DNA of 11,489 bases from Hyphomicrobiales bacterium (GTDB taxonomy: Bacteria > Pseudomonadota > Alphaproteobacteria > Rhizobiales > JALURZ01): contig JALURZ010000142.1 of the NCBI GenBank assembly GCA_027058735.1, forward strand, positions 1 to 11,489. The letters run 5' to 3'. The notes beneath the pieces are model-generated. The model did not search any database. It was not told the origin of the DNA and saw only the letters and a program-made list of their open reading frames with translations. This document shows positions 1-5,776 of this stretch, one piece after another. Numbering within the stretch: the stretch's first letter is position 1; each line of letters starts with the position of its first letter. A program made the position numbers and the translations under genes.

Positions 1-1725
1 GTTATTGACACAAGTCCAAGCGGCCCGTTTCGCTTCCCGTTTTGTCATTATCCGCCACGGCTCGCGCGTCCTATACGTGCGGCCGCCGCACTCGATGCCC
101 ACCACGCACCGCACCGGCTCGCCGTATGCGCCGCGCTCGCTATCGTCAATGACCAGGTGCACCGGCTCGCGCTCCAGCGCCCGCATGAACTCGCACCAAT
201 CGGCGCGGCCCATGCCTCCGAAGTCCTCGGCGTTCGCCGCCCGCCATGCTTCGGCCACCGGCTCACCTTCGGCCGGCCTGTCCATGCGCCGTAACTCACG
301 CCAGATGCCGGCCGGCCCCGCCTGGAAAAACTGAAACTGTCGGATGCCCCAGACGCTCGCCCAGGCCACCACGCGCTGGATGATTTCCGGCACTCCTCCG
401 TCCTCGGCCGGCAAGATTATCTCGCCGCTATCATTGTCCTCTTTTTCAATCATTCCTTTTGCATCCAAGTGCTTGGACACATATTTGGCGACATATCCCA
501 CGGCGCTTCGCCGTTCTGTATCCACCCGCTCGACAACGAACCGGCGCTCATCGGCCCCTGGTTCTTTCCCATCATCAGCCAGCGCATAAGCGCGCAGCAC
601 TCTGGCCGCACGTTCCAGTGCTTCCGCCGGCCCAAACACCAGCAGATGCCAATGCGGGCAGCCATCGTGATGCGGTTCGGCAATCCTTAGCCCGCGCACG
701 GCAAGGCCATCGCGCCCGAACTGCGCCCGCGCGCGCGCCCAGACGCCCATAAGCCAGGCTTGTGCGTCGCGCGGCGTGCTGCCGTCATATTTCTTGTTGC
801 GGAAAACTTGTCCCTTGCGCTCTGTCCATACGTGGAAGCGCGATGGCGTTGTCAGCGTCCAGAAATGCGCGGCCATGCCCTGCCGCGTGCTGTATTCCTC
901 CAGGCCGCGGATGCGCGTCATCATTTCGTTGCGCCGGTTCTTGGGGTTGGACAGCGACGCCTCGACGCAATCCAGCAGCTCCACCTGTCCGCCCGTGGCC
1001 TCATTCACGGCCACCAGGTCGCCCAGGATGGCGCGGTTCCTCGAACGCATGCCTTGCCATGCCTCGAACGCGGCCGGGCTTACATAAGGCGCGCCGACAT
1101 TGCGGCCAACAAAGCCGTGCGTGCGCGCAATGTTCTCGACCCATCGCGCATGCGCCCGCCTTAGCTTACGCCGCCACCAGCGTTCGCAGCGCATCCGCTC
1201 GATGGCCGCGCGGCGCGCCTCCCTTAGCTTAGGCCCGGTTGCTCGCGCCGGGATTTCCGGCGGCTCGATGCCCTCCGCCCTGCATCCCATTTCGCAAACC
1301 GCGTGCAAGCGCTCTATGATGGCGTCGGCCTCGTCCTCGTCCGGAAGCGTGCCGATGCCCAGCCGCTCCGCTTCCTCTTTCAGCGCGCCGGCCACGGCCC
1401 GCCCAACGGCCCGGCTGCACCTGTCGGCCGCCTCCTCAATGGCCGCATCATCATCAGCCATCCGCAGCCCGCCCGGCCCGCGATTGGAAAACGAAAAGCG
1501 GCCGGCCGCCCGCTCCAGCGCGGCCCACTTGGCCGCCGGCATCGGATCATCCGCCGCCGCATGGAACTCGGCCAGGATTTGCGCCTCAGCCTTGGCCCGC
1601 ATGGCAATCGGCACATGCAACAAAGCCCAGCGCGCGCGCTCCAGCGCCCGCATGGCGCGCCTGCGCAGCACCGGCGAAAAGTAGCCGCGCGCCTCGGCCT
1701 TCAGGCCGTCAAGCGGCCGCATCAT
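1..1725 (-). CDS. Rolling-circle replication initiator, P2 gpA family (C-terminus cut by window edge)
   Basis: HUH endonuclease that would nick one strand at the origin and stay covalently joined to the 5' end through a tyrosine. The minus-strand frame is open from 1803 to the left edge, with 575 residues visible from ATG 1725. Seen in order: a gpA-like segment NPKNRRNEMMTRIRG and HFWTLTTPSRFH; the metal-binding HUH motif EPHHDGCPHWHLLVF (H358, H360); and a paired-tyrosine motif GYVAKYVSKH with Y411 and Y415, followed by VAWASVWGIRQFQFF. Two tyrosines four residues apart are the hallmark of the superfamily I initiators of P2, phiX174 and PM2. P2 gpA has about 760 residues, so roughly 100-200 may be missing. 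ATG 1725 or the adjacent ATG 1722 is chosen because GGGAG lies just before them and the gene then overlaps the preceding one by 17 bases. Family assignment is firm; the exact start is less so. Confidence 0.93.
   Translation of the reverse strand, partial: MMRPLDGLKAEARGYFSPVLRRRAMRALERARWALLHVPIAMRAKAEAQILAEFHAAADDPMPAAKWAALERAAGRFSFSNRGPGGLRMADDDAAIEEAADRCSRAVGRAVAGALKEEAERLGIGTLPDEDEADAIIERLHAVCEMGCRAEGIEPPEIPARATGPKLREARRAAIERMRCERWWRRKLRRAHARWVENIARTHGFVGRNVGAPYVSPAAFEAWQGMRSRNRAILGDLVAVNEATGGQVELLDCVEASLSNPKNRRNEMMTRIRGLEEYSTRQGMAAHFWTLTTPSRFHVWTERKGQVFRNKKYDGSTPRDAQAWLMGVWARARAQFGRDGLAVRGLRIAEPHHDGCPHWHLLVFGPAEALERAARVLRAYALADDGKEPGADERRFVVERVDTERRSAVGYVAKYVSKHLDAKGMIEKEDNDSGEIILPAEDGGVPEIIQRVVAWASVWGIRQFQFFQAGPAGIWRELRRMDRPAEGEPVAEAWRAANAEDFGGMGRADWCEFMRALEREPVHLVIDDSERGAYGEPVRCVVGIECGGRTYRTREPWRIMTKREAKRAAWTCVNN
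1159..1234. repeat. CCTTAGCTTA direct repeat inside rep
   Basis: CCTTAGCTTA occurs at 1159-1168 and 1222-1231, 63 bases (six helical turns) apart, in the codons for KLR. Origins of gpA-type initiators can lie within the initiator gene, as in P2, so an origin role is possible but unproven. Confidence 0.3.
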
Positions 1726-1954
1726 CTCCCATGACCATCTTGGCCGACCTGTAGGCCGTCCGGGTTGCGGCGTAGGCTTCCGCCAGCGCCTCATGGACGG
1801 CGATCAGCAGGCCGCAATCGTCTCCAGGATTGACCACGATTTGCTGCATGCCGTCCTTGATGGATGCCAGCATGCGGCCAGCGCAAGCGATGTCACTCAC
1901 CAGGGCTTGCTTGTCCTCATAGGCAAAGCCGGCTCTTTTTGCTGGCGCGTTCAT
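1709..1954 (-). CDS. Hypothetical 81-residue early protein upstream of rep
   Basis: Not recognised. The product is a mostly helical soluble protein with no membrane segment (MNAPAKRAGFAYEDK at the start, VMGDDAAA at the end). Its ATG lies in an ATGA overlap with the stop of the gene before it (1951-1954), and its end overlaps the rep start by 17 bases, so translation is probably coupled through all three. There is no strong Shine-Dalgarno of its own, only a weak GGATGGG upstream. Position directly before the replication initiator suggests a replication accessory or early regulatory role, but nothing in the sequence proves it. Confidence 0.7.
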   Translation of the reverse strand: MNAPAKRAGFAYEDKQALVSDIACAGRMLASIKDGMQQIVVNPGDDCGLLIAVHEALAEAYAATRTAYRSAKMVMGDDAAA

Positions 1955-2154
1955 TCCACGCCCATCCGTTCCTGGAGATACTCGCGCGCCTCCGCTTCGG
2001 CCCTTGCCTCTTTCGCAATGTCTTGCACTCCGTTTCTGATGACCGAGAAGAAATAGTGAATTGCATATTCATTGGACTGCGGGCCTGGCTGCGTTTCGCG
2101 CCTCAGCATGTTCAGCGCGTCCATGATTTCCTTTTCCTTGGCGTCAATGTCCAT
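1951..2154 (-). CDS. Hypothetical 67-residue early protein
   Basis: Not recognised. It is a charged, largely helical protein (MDIDAKEKEIMDALNMLRRE at the start, ending YLQERMGVE) with a short hydrophobic middle, AIHYFFSVI. The start at 2154 is preferred over an upstream in-frame ATG at 2172 because AGGGAGG at 2161-2167 is spaced six bases from it; that Shine-Dalgarno overlaps the TAG stop of the preceding gene. The gene ends in an ATGA overlap with the 81-residue gene. It is the second gene of the leftward early operon. Function unknown. Confidence 0.72.
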   Translation of the reverse strand: MDIDAKEKEIMDALNMLRRETQPGPQSNEYAIHYFFSVIRNGVQDIAKEARAEAEAREYLQERMGVE

Positions 2155-2165
2155 GCGTTCCCTCC

Positions 2166-2447
2166 CTAGCACTCGCAGCCCATCGCTGCGCGGCGGAGGT
2201 TGTTCAGGTCGTAGCCGGCCCAGACCAGGCCGCCCTTTATCTCCGGCCAGTATTTCACCCAGAGGACTAGGCTTTCGCTTACTGCCAACGGCACACGCGC
2301 CGCCGTCGCCGCCCCCAGCCTTTGCGCCCGCGACAAGTAGCCCCAGACCGCCCCGGCCTCGCGGAACTCGTCAATGCCGATTTGCTCCACCCGGCGCGCG
2401 CGCTGGCGCTCCAGGCTGTCCTGCATGGTTAGTATCAATGCGCTCAT
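2166..2447 (-). CDS. Hypothetical 93-residue protein, first gene of the leftward early operon
   Basis: Not recognised. The N-terminal half is charged and helical (QDSLERQRARRVEQIGIDEF). The C-terminal half is aromatic and hydrophobic (SLVLWVKYWPEIKGGLVW) and ends GCEC. A strong GGGAGGA Shine-Dalgarno sits five or six bases before ATG 2447. As the first gene after the leftward promoter it follows a structured leader whose loop can pair with this Shine-Dalgarno, so its expression may be controlled at translation. It could be an early regulator or replication accessory protein; no fold or motif supports either. Confidence 0.7.
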   Translation of the reverse strand: MSALILTMQDSLERQRARRVEQIGIDEFREAGAVWGYLSRAQRLGAATAARVPLAVSESLVLWVKYWPEIKGGLVWAGYDLNNLRRAAMGCEC

Positions 2448-2482
2448 GCTTCCTCCCTTCCCCCCTCCCTGGTTGTCCTGAT

Positions 2483-2552
2483 GGTGAACGGGAACGCCGC
2501 GCCAGGATGGGAGGGAGGAAGGAAGCCGGCGCGGCGTTCACCCCCGTTCACC
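2483..2552 (-). promoter_or_regulatory. Long leader inverted repeat with an anti-Shine-Dalgarno loop
   Basis: GGTGAACGGG plus AACGCCGCGCC (2483-2503) is the reverse complement of GGCGCGGCGTT plus CCCGTTCACC (2528-2552), apart from a four-base insertion, leaving a 24-base loop. In leftward mRNA the loop reads GCUUCCUUCCUCCC and onward. It is complementary, with one mismatch and two G-U pairs over about 18 positions, to the purine tract 2448-2470 holding the Shine-Dalgarno and the two bases before the AUG. The pairing is seen in the sequence; a regulatory function is inferred. Confidence 0.55.
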
Positions 2553-2553
2553 C
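2536..2553. promoter_or_regulatory. Tandem GTTCACCC operator-like repeats
   Basis: GTTCACCC occurs twice with a 10-base period (2536 and 2546), about one helical turn, just downstream of the proposed leftward -10 and across the expected transcription start. Further copies of the core occur inverted at 2483 (GGTGAACGGG), at 2687-2693 just before the lipoprotein start, and at 3605 (GGTGAACGGGAGG) just before the 174-residue HTH gene. This spread over the starts of both operons suggests a regulator binding site. The binder is unknown; the DUF3693-like or the 174-residue protein are candidates. Confidence 0.45.
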
Positions 2554-2557
2554 GCGA

Positions 2558-2586
2558 ATAATGCGCGACGCCATTACGCATTGCAA
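2558..2586 (-). promoter_or_regulatory. Leftward early promoter (for the rep operon)
   Basis: On the minus strand TTGCAA (2581-2586) is followed after 17 bases by CATTAT (2558-2563). Each box matches four of six sigma70 consensus positions. The expected start is near 2551, inside the GTTCACC repeats, so a bound repressor would block it. Confidence 0.45.
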
Positions 2587-2605
2587 GAGAAAATGCACAA
2601 TGTCA

Positions 2606-2634
2606 TTGCACATGCTTAGGTCAGCGTCTATAAA
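2606..2634 (+). promoter_or_regulatory. Rightward promoter for the lipoprotein/regulator operon
   Basis: TTGCAC (2606-2611) and TATAAA (2629-2634) are separated by 17 bases, a good sigma70 pair, about 60 bases before the lipoprotein ATG. It lies back-to-back with the leftward promoter; between the two -35 boxes are the palindrome CAATGTCATTG (2598-2608) and repeats of ATTGCA/ATGCAC at 2580, 2593 and 2605. Confidence 0.6.
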
Positions 2635-2646
2635 TCGGCCTACGGG

Positions 2647-2660
2647 TTAGCTATAGCTTA
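2647..2660. promoter_or_regulatory. AGCTATAGCT palindrome, possible operator
   Basis: TTAGCTATAGCTTA holds a perfect 10-base palindrome (2649-2658) immediately after the expected start of the rightward promoter. Its right half belongs to a motif that recurs at 5584 and 9503. A regulatory role is inferred from position only. Confidence 0.35.
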
Positions 2661-2693
2661 TGCTCGCCCGCAATTTCTGATGGGAGGTTCACC

Positions 2694-3092
2694 ATGAAAA
2701 AGACAATCATTGCATGCTCAATCATCATCCTGGCCGGTTGCTCAACCGTAAAAACCACCTACGTGGCTCCGGAAAGCGAAGCCGGAAAGGCATGCGTTGC
2801 TCAGTGCCACAAGCAACAATCGCAGTGCATCCAGAAGCAGAATGAACTGGCGAACAACGCCTATAACCAATGTCTCCAGGAAGCGGATGCCAAGGCCAAG
2901 CAGTGCGAAATGAAGGCCCAGGCCGATTATGAAGCGTGCCTCAAGTATTCCTCCACCCCGGCGGCCTGCATGAAGTCCACATGCTTCAAGCAACAGTGCT
3001 TTGAAAACGTGGACACCAGCGCATGCGCTTCGGCGTTTGATGCGTGCTTTCAGTCTTGCGGCGGCCGCATCGTGCAGGAGGAAGTGAAATGA
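2694..3092 (+). CDS. Cysteine-rich outer-membrane-type lipoprotein
   Basis: A 132-residue predicted lipoprotein. A short signal peptide with a KK start and hydrophobic core IIACSIIIL ends in the lipobox LAGC, so C16 would be lipidated. S17 (not D) after the cysteine favours outer-membrane sorting. The mature part is polar and helical, rich in Gln, Ala and Lys, with twelve further cysteines (34, 38, 45, 60, 71, 82, 92, 97, 102, 111, 118, 122) that could form periplasmic disulfides. GGGAGG at 2682-2687 is a clear Shine-Dalgarno. It is the first gene of the rightward operon and ends in an ATGA overlap with the DUF3693-like gene. The start of the gene is lower in G+C (row 2701-2760 about 47%), which fits an acquired gene. 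Phage lipoproteins expressed from lysogens often block superinfection; that role here is inference. Confidence 0.85.
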   Translation: MKKTIIACSIIILAGCSTVKTTYVAPESEAGKACVAQCHKQQSQCIQKQNELANNAYNQCLQEADAKAKQCEMKAQADYEACLKYSSTPAACMKSTCFKQQCFENVDTSACASAFDACFQSCGGRIVQEEVK

Positions 3093-3586
3093 AAACCTTG
3101 ACCGTCCCCGAAATGCTGGACATGGCGAAAAAAAAGAACGGCATCCGTTCGGATCGGGAACTTGCCCGCCGGCTTGGATTGACGGCCGTCCATCATTACC
3201 GAACAAAGCATGTTATCCCTGATGATGCGACGGCGCTCAAGCTGGCGGAACTGGCCGGCTTGCCGCCGGAGGAAGTCTTGCTCACGTGCCACGTGTTGCG
3301 ATTGCGGCAGACCAAAGGCGGCGAGGCGCCCGCGCGCGTGTTCCTCGATATGCTGCGAAAGATTGCGGCCGGCATTGTTTTGTCGGCCGCGTTCTTGTTG
3401 GCCGCTCCCCCTTCGGAGGGCACGGCATCGTCACCTGTTCACCAAGAGGCAGGCAAAAATATACATTATGCGACGTTGCGCTTTCGCCTGTTTCTGGCAC
3501 GCCTGGCGCGCCTCATCGCCTCGATGATTGCCACGCATGGCGCATCCTCCCGCCCCCGGTCAATCCTCGCTCATGCGTGCCGATAA
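3089..3586 (+). CDS. DUF3693-like phage regulator: HTH domain plus membrane segment
   Basis: A 165-residue protein. Residues 1-65 look like a Cro/XRE-type helix-turn-helix fold (TVPEMLDMAKKKNG, then DRELARRLGLTAVHHYR, then DDATALKLAELAGLPPEEVL). A single hydrophobic segment, IAAGIVLSAAFLLAA, follows at about 92-106. The HTH, hydrophobic stretch and short NIHYA-type tail resemble the DUF3693 family carried by many filamentous and other small phages; here about 30 basic residues extend beyond that tail. ATG 3089 is chosen because AGGAGGA (3076-3082) precedes it at good spacing and it overlaps the lipoprotein stop as ATGA; a longer in-frame start at 3044 has no such signal. It is probably a repressor-like regulator of the adjacent switch. 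Membrane tethering of the DNA-binding domain is inferred. Confidence 0.8.
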   Translation: MKTLTVPEMLDMAKKKNGIRSDRELARRLGLTAVHHYRTKHVIPDDATALKLAELAGLPPEEVLLTCHVLRLRQTKGGEAPARVFLDMLRKIAAGIVLSAAFLLAAPPSEGTASSPVHQEAGKNIHYATLRFRLFLARLARLIASMIATHGASSRPRSILAHACR

Positions 3587-3621
3587 TCCAGCGCCATAAC
3601 ACCAGGTGAACGGGAGGAAAC

Positions 3622-4146
3622 ATGCGCGATATTTCAAAAACCAAGATTGAAGCCATCACCGGTGGCCTGTCCATACTCCAGACCATCCCCGACGATCAAC
3701 TGGAAGCCCTGGCCGCCGTCTATGAAACCACGCTCGCGGCCATCCGCGAAGCCATCGCGGCACGCGAAGCCCAGCGGCAGCACGCGGAGGAAATCCGCGC
3801 CCGGATCGTCCAGGCGCGCAGCGACTACCGCGCCCGCTGCATGCTCATGGCGCGCATTGCGCGCCGGCGCAAGCTGTCGGCGCATGCGCTGCGACGGCTG
3901 GCGCCGGAAGGTTCGGCCACCGTTGCCCGCGACATGCTCAAGACTGGCCGGCGACTGTTGCGGGAACGCAAGGCCGACGCCAAGCGCCAGGCCATCCTGG
4001 ACGGCTACGCGCGCGGATTGGGCCCGCGCCCGCTGGCGCGCGAAATCGCGGCACGCTTCGGCGCGTGTTCGCCGGCCTACGTATGCAAGGTTGTGAAGGC
4101 CGAAATGCAGCAGCCGCTACCGATGCGGCACTTGCGCGTCGTCTAG
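3622..4146 (+). CDS. Helical DNA-binding-like protein with C-terminal HTH
   Basis: A 174-residue, strongly helical and basic protein. The N-terminal 65 residues have a leucine- and alanine-rich heptad pattern (LEALAAVYETTLAAIREAI and on) suited to coiled-coil dimerisation. The middle is Arg/Lys-rich. Near the C-terminus, LAREIAARFGACSPAYVCKV reads like a helix-turn-helix. The N-terminal pattern slightly recalls H-NS-type oligomerisation domains, but I would not assign that family. GGGAGG (3612-3617) lies five bases before the ATG and is fused to a GGTGAACGGG copy of the putative operator, so expression may be autoregulated. It is the last gene of the rightward operon; its TAG shares CTAG with the stop of the converging late gene. 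Likely a second transcription regulator. Confidence 0.72.
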   Translation: MRDISKTKIEAITGGLSILQTIPDDQLEALAAVYETTLAAIREAIAAREAQRQHAEEIRARIVQARSDYRARCMLMARIARRRKLSAHALRRLAPEGSATVARDMLKTGRRLLRERKADAKRQAILDGYARGLGPRPLAREIAARFGACSPAYVCKVVKAEMQQPLPMRHLRVV

Positions 4147-4715
4147 CCCCTGCCGCGCTGGATGGAGAAGGCCAGCGCGCCGTCGAACACGTCGCCCACC
4201 TCATAGGCATCCGGCCACAGCTTGTATCCCAGTTTGAGCATGATGCGCGCGCGCGGCGTGTAGAGGAAAAAGCCCCGGCGCAGGCCGTGACCGCTGTTCG
4301 TCTCGAACAGCGTCAGGCAGCCCCGGCGCTGGATGTGCGTTATCACGCCCGACGGCCCGATGTGCCGCGCGAGGTTGTTTGCCGGGTTGCGGACGCACGT
4401 CCACCAGAATGACGGGAACCGCCGGCGGATGCGGCGCACGGCATTGATGGCGGCGACCACCGGCCAGCCCCAGACTGGCGCGGCTCGATATGCAAGCGGC
4501 TCGGCCATCACGTGGTCGCGGATATAGCCGGCATCTCCCGTCAGGCCGTCCATTTCGTTGCCCCAGATGGCATCCGCCCAGCGCCAGCGGAAGCGGCCCC
4601 AGCCGCGCCCCACGCGCGCGCCCATGTCGCGCGGAAGCAGCCAGTAGGCCAGCGGCCCGGCGGCCACGGCCAGAAACCACAGCGAGAGGTCGCGGAGATA
4701 GCGGATGGCGGCCAT
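4143..4715 (-). CDS. Phage membrane-associated protein with W/RNP motif, last late gene
   Basis: A 190-residue protein. The N-terminal hydrophobic stretch LWFLAVAAGPLAYWLL (about 12-27) is a probable membrane anchor. It is followed by a Trp/Arg-rich part with WGNEMDG (51-57) and FWWTCVRNPANN (103-114), then a beta-rich tail. Small proteins with a WGN..DG and RNPxNN pattern recur in many unrelated phages as conserved proteins of unknown function; I recall this as a DUF but cannot be sure of the number. The start at 4715 overlaps the preceding stop by one base (TGATG), and without a good Shine-Dalgarno it probably depends on reinitiation. A longer in-frame extension to 4889 is an overlap shadow of the spike gene. 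It could be a lysis or virion membrane factor. Confidence 0.75.
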   Translation of the reverse strand: MAAIRYLRDLSLWFLAVAAGPLAYWLLPRDMGARVGRGWGRFRWRWADAIWGNEMDGLTGDAGYIRDHVMAEPLAYRAAPVWGWPVVAAINAVRRIRRRFPSFWWTCVRNPANNLARHIGPSGVITHIQRRGCLTLFETNSGHGLRRGFFLYTPRARIMLKLGYKLWPDAYEVGDVFDGALAFSIQRGRG

Positions 4716-5272
4716 CAGATGATGCGCTCGATGACGATTTGGCCGGTTATGGCTGCAGTAAAAGCGGCCCCGTTGTAATTCAGTGTGCCAAGGCTTGTCC
4801 AAGCGGTTGTTGCATCGTTCCAAAAACCCGTGATGACAGAAGCATACTCCGTTGAGGTGAAGTTGCTTGCGTGAGAAATGGAAACCCAATGCTTATGTGT
4901 GGTTGAGGTAAAAAATGTTGCCTCAACCCCCGCCTTTATATGGGACGGGGTGAGCAACATTGCCTTCCAATAATTCCCAGCCCCAGTTGATGCGCCATTA
5001 TTCGCATAGTTTTCCAAGAAATAAATATCTGCCGTTGCGTGTGAATTGTTTGGGGTTAGCGATAAGTTTCCGGTAGCGGCGCTTGGCGGTTGGCAGTCAA
5101 AAAACATTTTGTAGATTTGCCCATCGCCGCAAGCGACGTGCAGCGGGATGGATATGGCAGCGGAGAAGTTGATGACGCCCTTTTGCCCCGGCAGCAATAC
5201 CTGATCGGATGTCGCGGCGCCCAGGTCAATGATGGGCAGCGCGCCGCTGGCTGGAGGCTCGAACACGCTCAC
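4715..5272 (-). CDS. Probable spike / receptor-binding protein
   Basis: A 185-residue, beta-rich protein with many Thr, Ser, Asn, Gly and aromatic residues, no membrane segment and no recognisable motif. The start is GTG 5272, in a GTGA overlap with the stop of the 119-residue gene, and GAGGTG precedes it. The gene is clearly lower in G+C than its neighbours (row 4861-4920 is 40%, row 4981-5040 about 43%, against more than 60% in the capsid gene). In membrane phages such as PM2 the spike is the most divergent virion gene. Position after a small beta protein, composition and sequence type all fit a vertex spike or receptor-binding module. The function is inferred; no fold match was made. Confidence 0.65.
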   Translation of the reverse strand: MSVFEPPASGALPIIDLGAATSDQVLLPGQKGVINFSAAISIPLHVACGDGQIYKMFFDCQPPSAATGNLSLTPNNSHATADIYFLENYANNGASTGAGNYWKAMLLTPSHIKAGVEATFFTSTTHKHWVSISHASNFTSTEYASVITGFWNDATTAWTSLGTLNYNGAAFTAAITGQIVIERII

Positions 5273-5628
5273 CGTATCACCTCAATGCGAAGCAGCGCGG
5301 CCGCGTCCAGGTTCCCCGTGAAGCCATTGGAGAAATCCAGGCGCAACTTGTCCTTGGCCTTGACCTCCAGCGGGATGAACTCCGGCCGCAGCAGGTCGGA
5401 GATTTGGTCGGCAATGGTCAGCACCTTGGCGCCGTTGCGATACAGCGTGAAAACGCAAGCGTTCCAGGCCGTCACGTCGCTGATGCCCAGGCCCAGACTG
5501 ATGCCCAGGATGTCCGCCCCTTCCGGCGCGGAGAAATCGCACAGCGTCACCGTTGCGCCAGCGGATACGCTCGCGGCCGTGCCATAGCTTAGGCTGCCAT
5601 GCCTGTTGGATATCACCTGTTGCGCCAT
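5269..5628 (-). CDS. Small beta-rich structural protein (penton/spike-base candidate)
   Basis: A 119-residue protein with an alternating hydrophobic pattern typical of a single beta-sandwich (SVSAGATVTLCDFSAPEGAD, FTLYRNGAKVLTIAD, KDKLRLDFSNGF). There is no signal or membrane segment. AAGGGGG lies before ATG 5628, as for other late genes, and the gene ends in a GTGA overlap with the spike candidate. A single jelly-roll or sandwich protein coded next to the spike is expected for a penton base or spike base in double-jelly-roll phages. That identity is inference from size, beta pattern and position. A copy of the ATAGCTTAGGCT motif lies within codons 12-16. Confidence 0.62.
   Translation of the reverse strand: MAQQVISNRHGSLSYGTAASVSAGATVTLCDFSAPEGADILGISLGLGISDVTAWNACVFTLYRNGAKVLTIADQISDLLRPEFIPLEVKAKDKLRLDFSNGFTGNLDAAALLRIEVIR
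5583..5595. repeat. ATAGCTTAGGCT motif copy
   Basis: CATAGCTTAGGCT lies near the 5' end of the small beta-rich structural gene. It is one of three copies of ATAGCTTA[G/T]GCT in the window (also 2653-2664 and 9503-9514). Confidence 0.4.
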
Positions 5629-5631
5629 GTC

Positions 5632-5775
5632 TTACCCCCTTGCGCCAATCACGGCCACGCGGCGCGCGCGGAAGCGGCGCTCACGCGGTTCCGGCCGCAG
5701 CCTGTCCATGATGAAGTCGGCCGCGACGGCCGCGACCACCGAAACCAAAACGCCCCTGATAAACCATTTTGGCAT
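5632..5775 (-). CDS. 47-residue membrane peptide
   Basis: MPKWFIRGVLVSVVAAVAAD begins a protein with one N-terminal transmembrane helix (about 8-23), followed by a very basic tail (RPEPRERRFRARR, then VAVIGARG). AAGGGGG six bases before ATG 5775 overlaps the end of the holin-like gene. The gene fills the gap between two clear late genes. Small basic single-pass proteins line the inner membrane of PM2-type virions and often touch DNA or capsid; that role is inferred. Confidence 0.72.
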   Translation of the reverse strand: MPKWFIRGVLVSVVAAVAADFIMDRLRPEPRERRFRARRVAVIGARG

Positions 5776-5776
5776 G

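Noticed and set aside
1100..1684. 194-residue plus-strand frame opposite rep
   Set aside because: Shadow frame: the minus strand encodes the clearly recognised replication initiator.
2742..3206. 154-residue minus-strand frame opposite the lipoprotein
   Set aside because: The plus-strand lipoprotein has a lipobox, Shine-Dalgarno and promoter; the antisense frame has none of these.
4716..4889. N-terminal extension of the W/RNP membrane protein
   Set aside because: It would overlap the spike gene by more than 150 bases; the TGATG junction at 4715 places the start normally just before the hydrophobic anchor.
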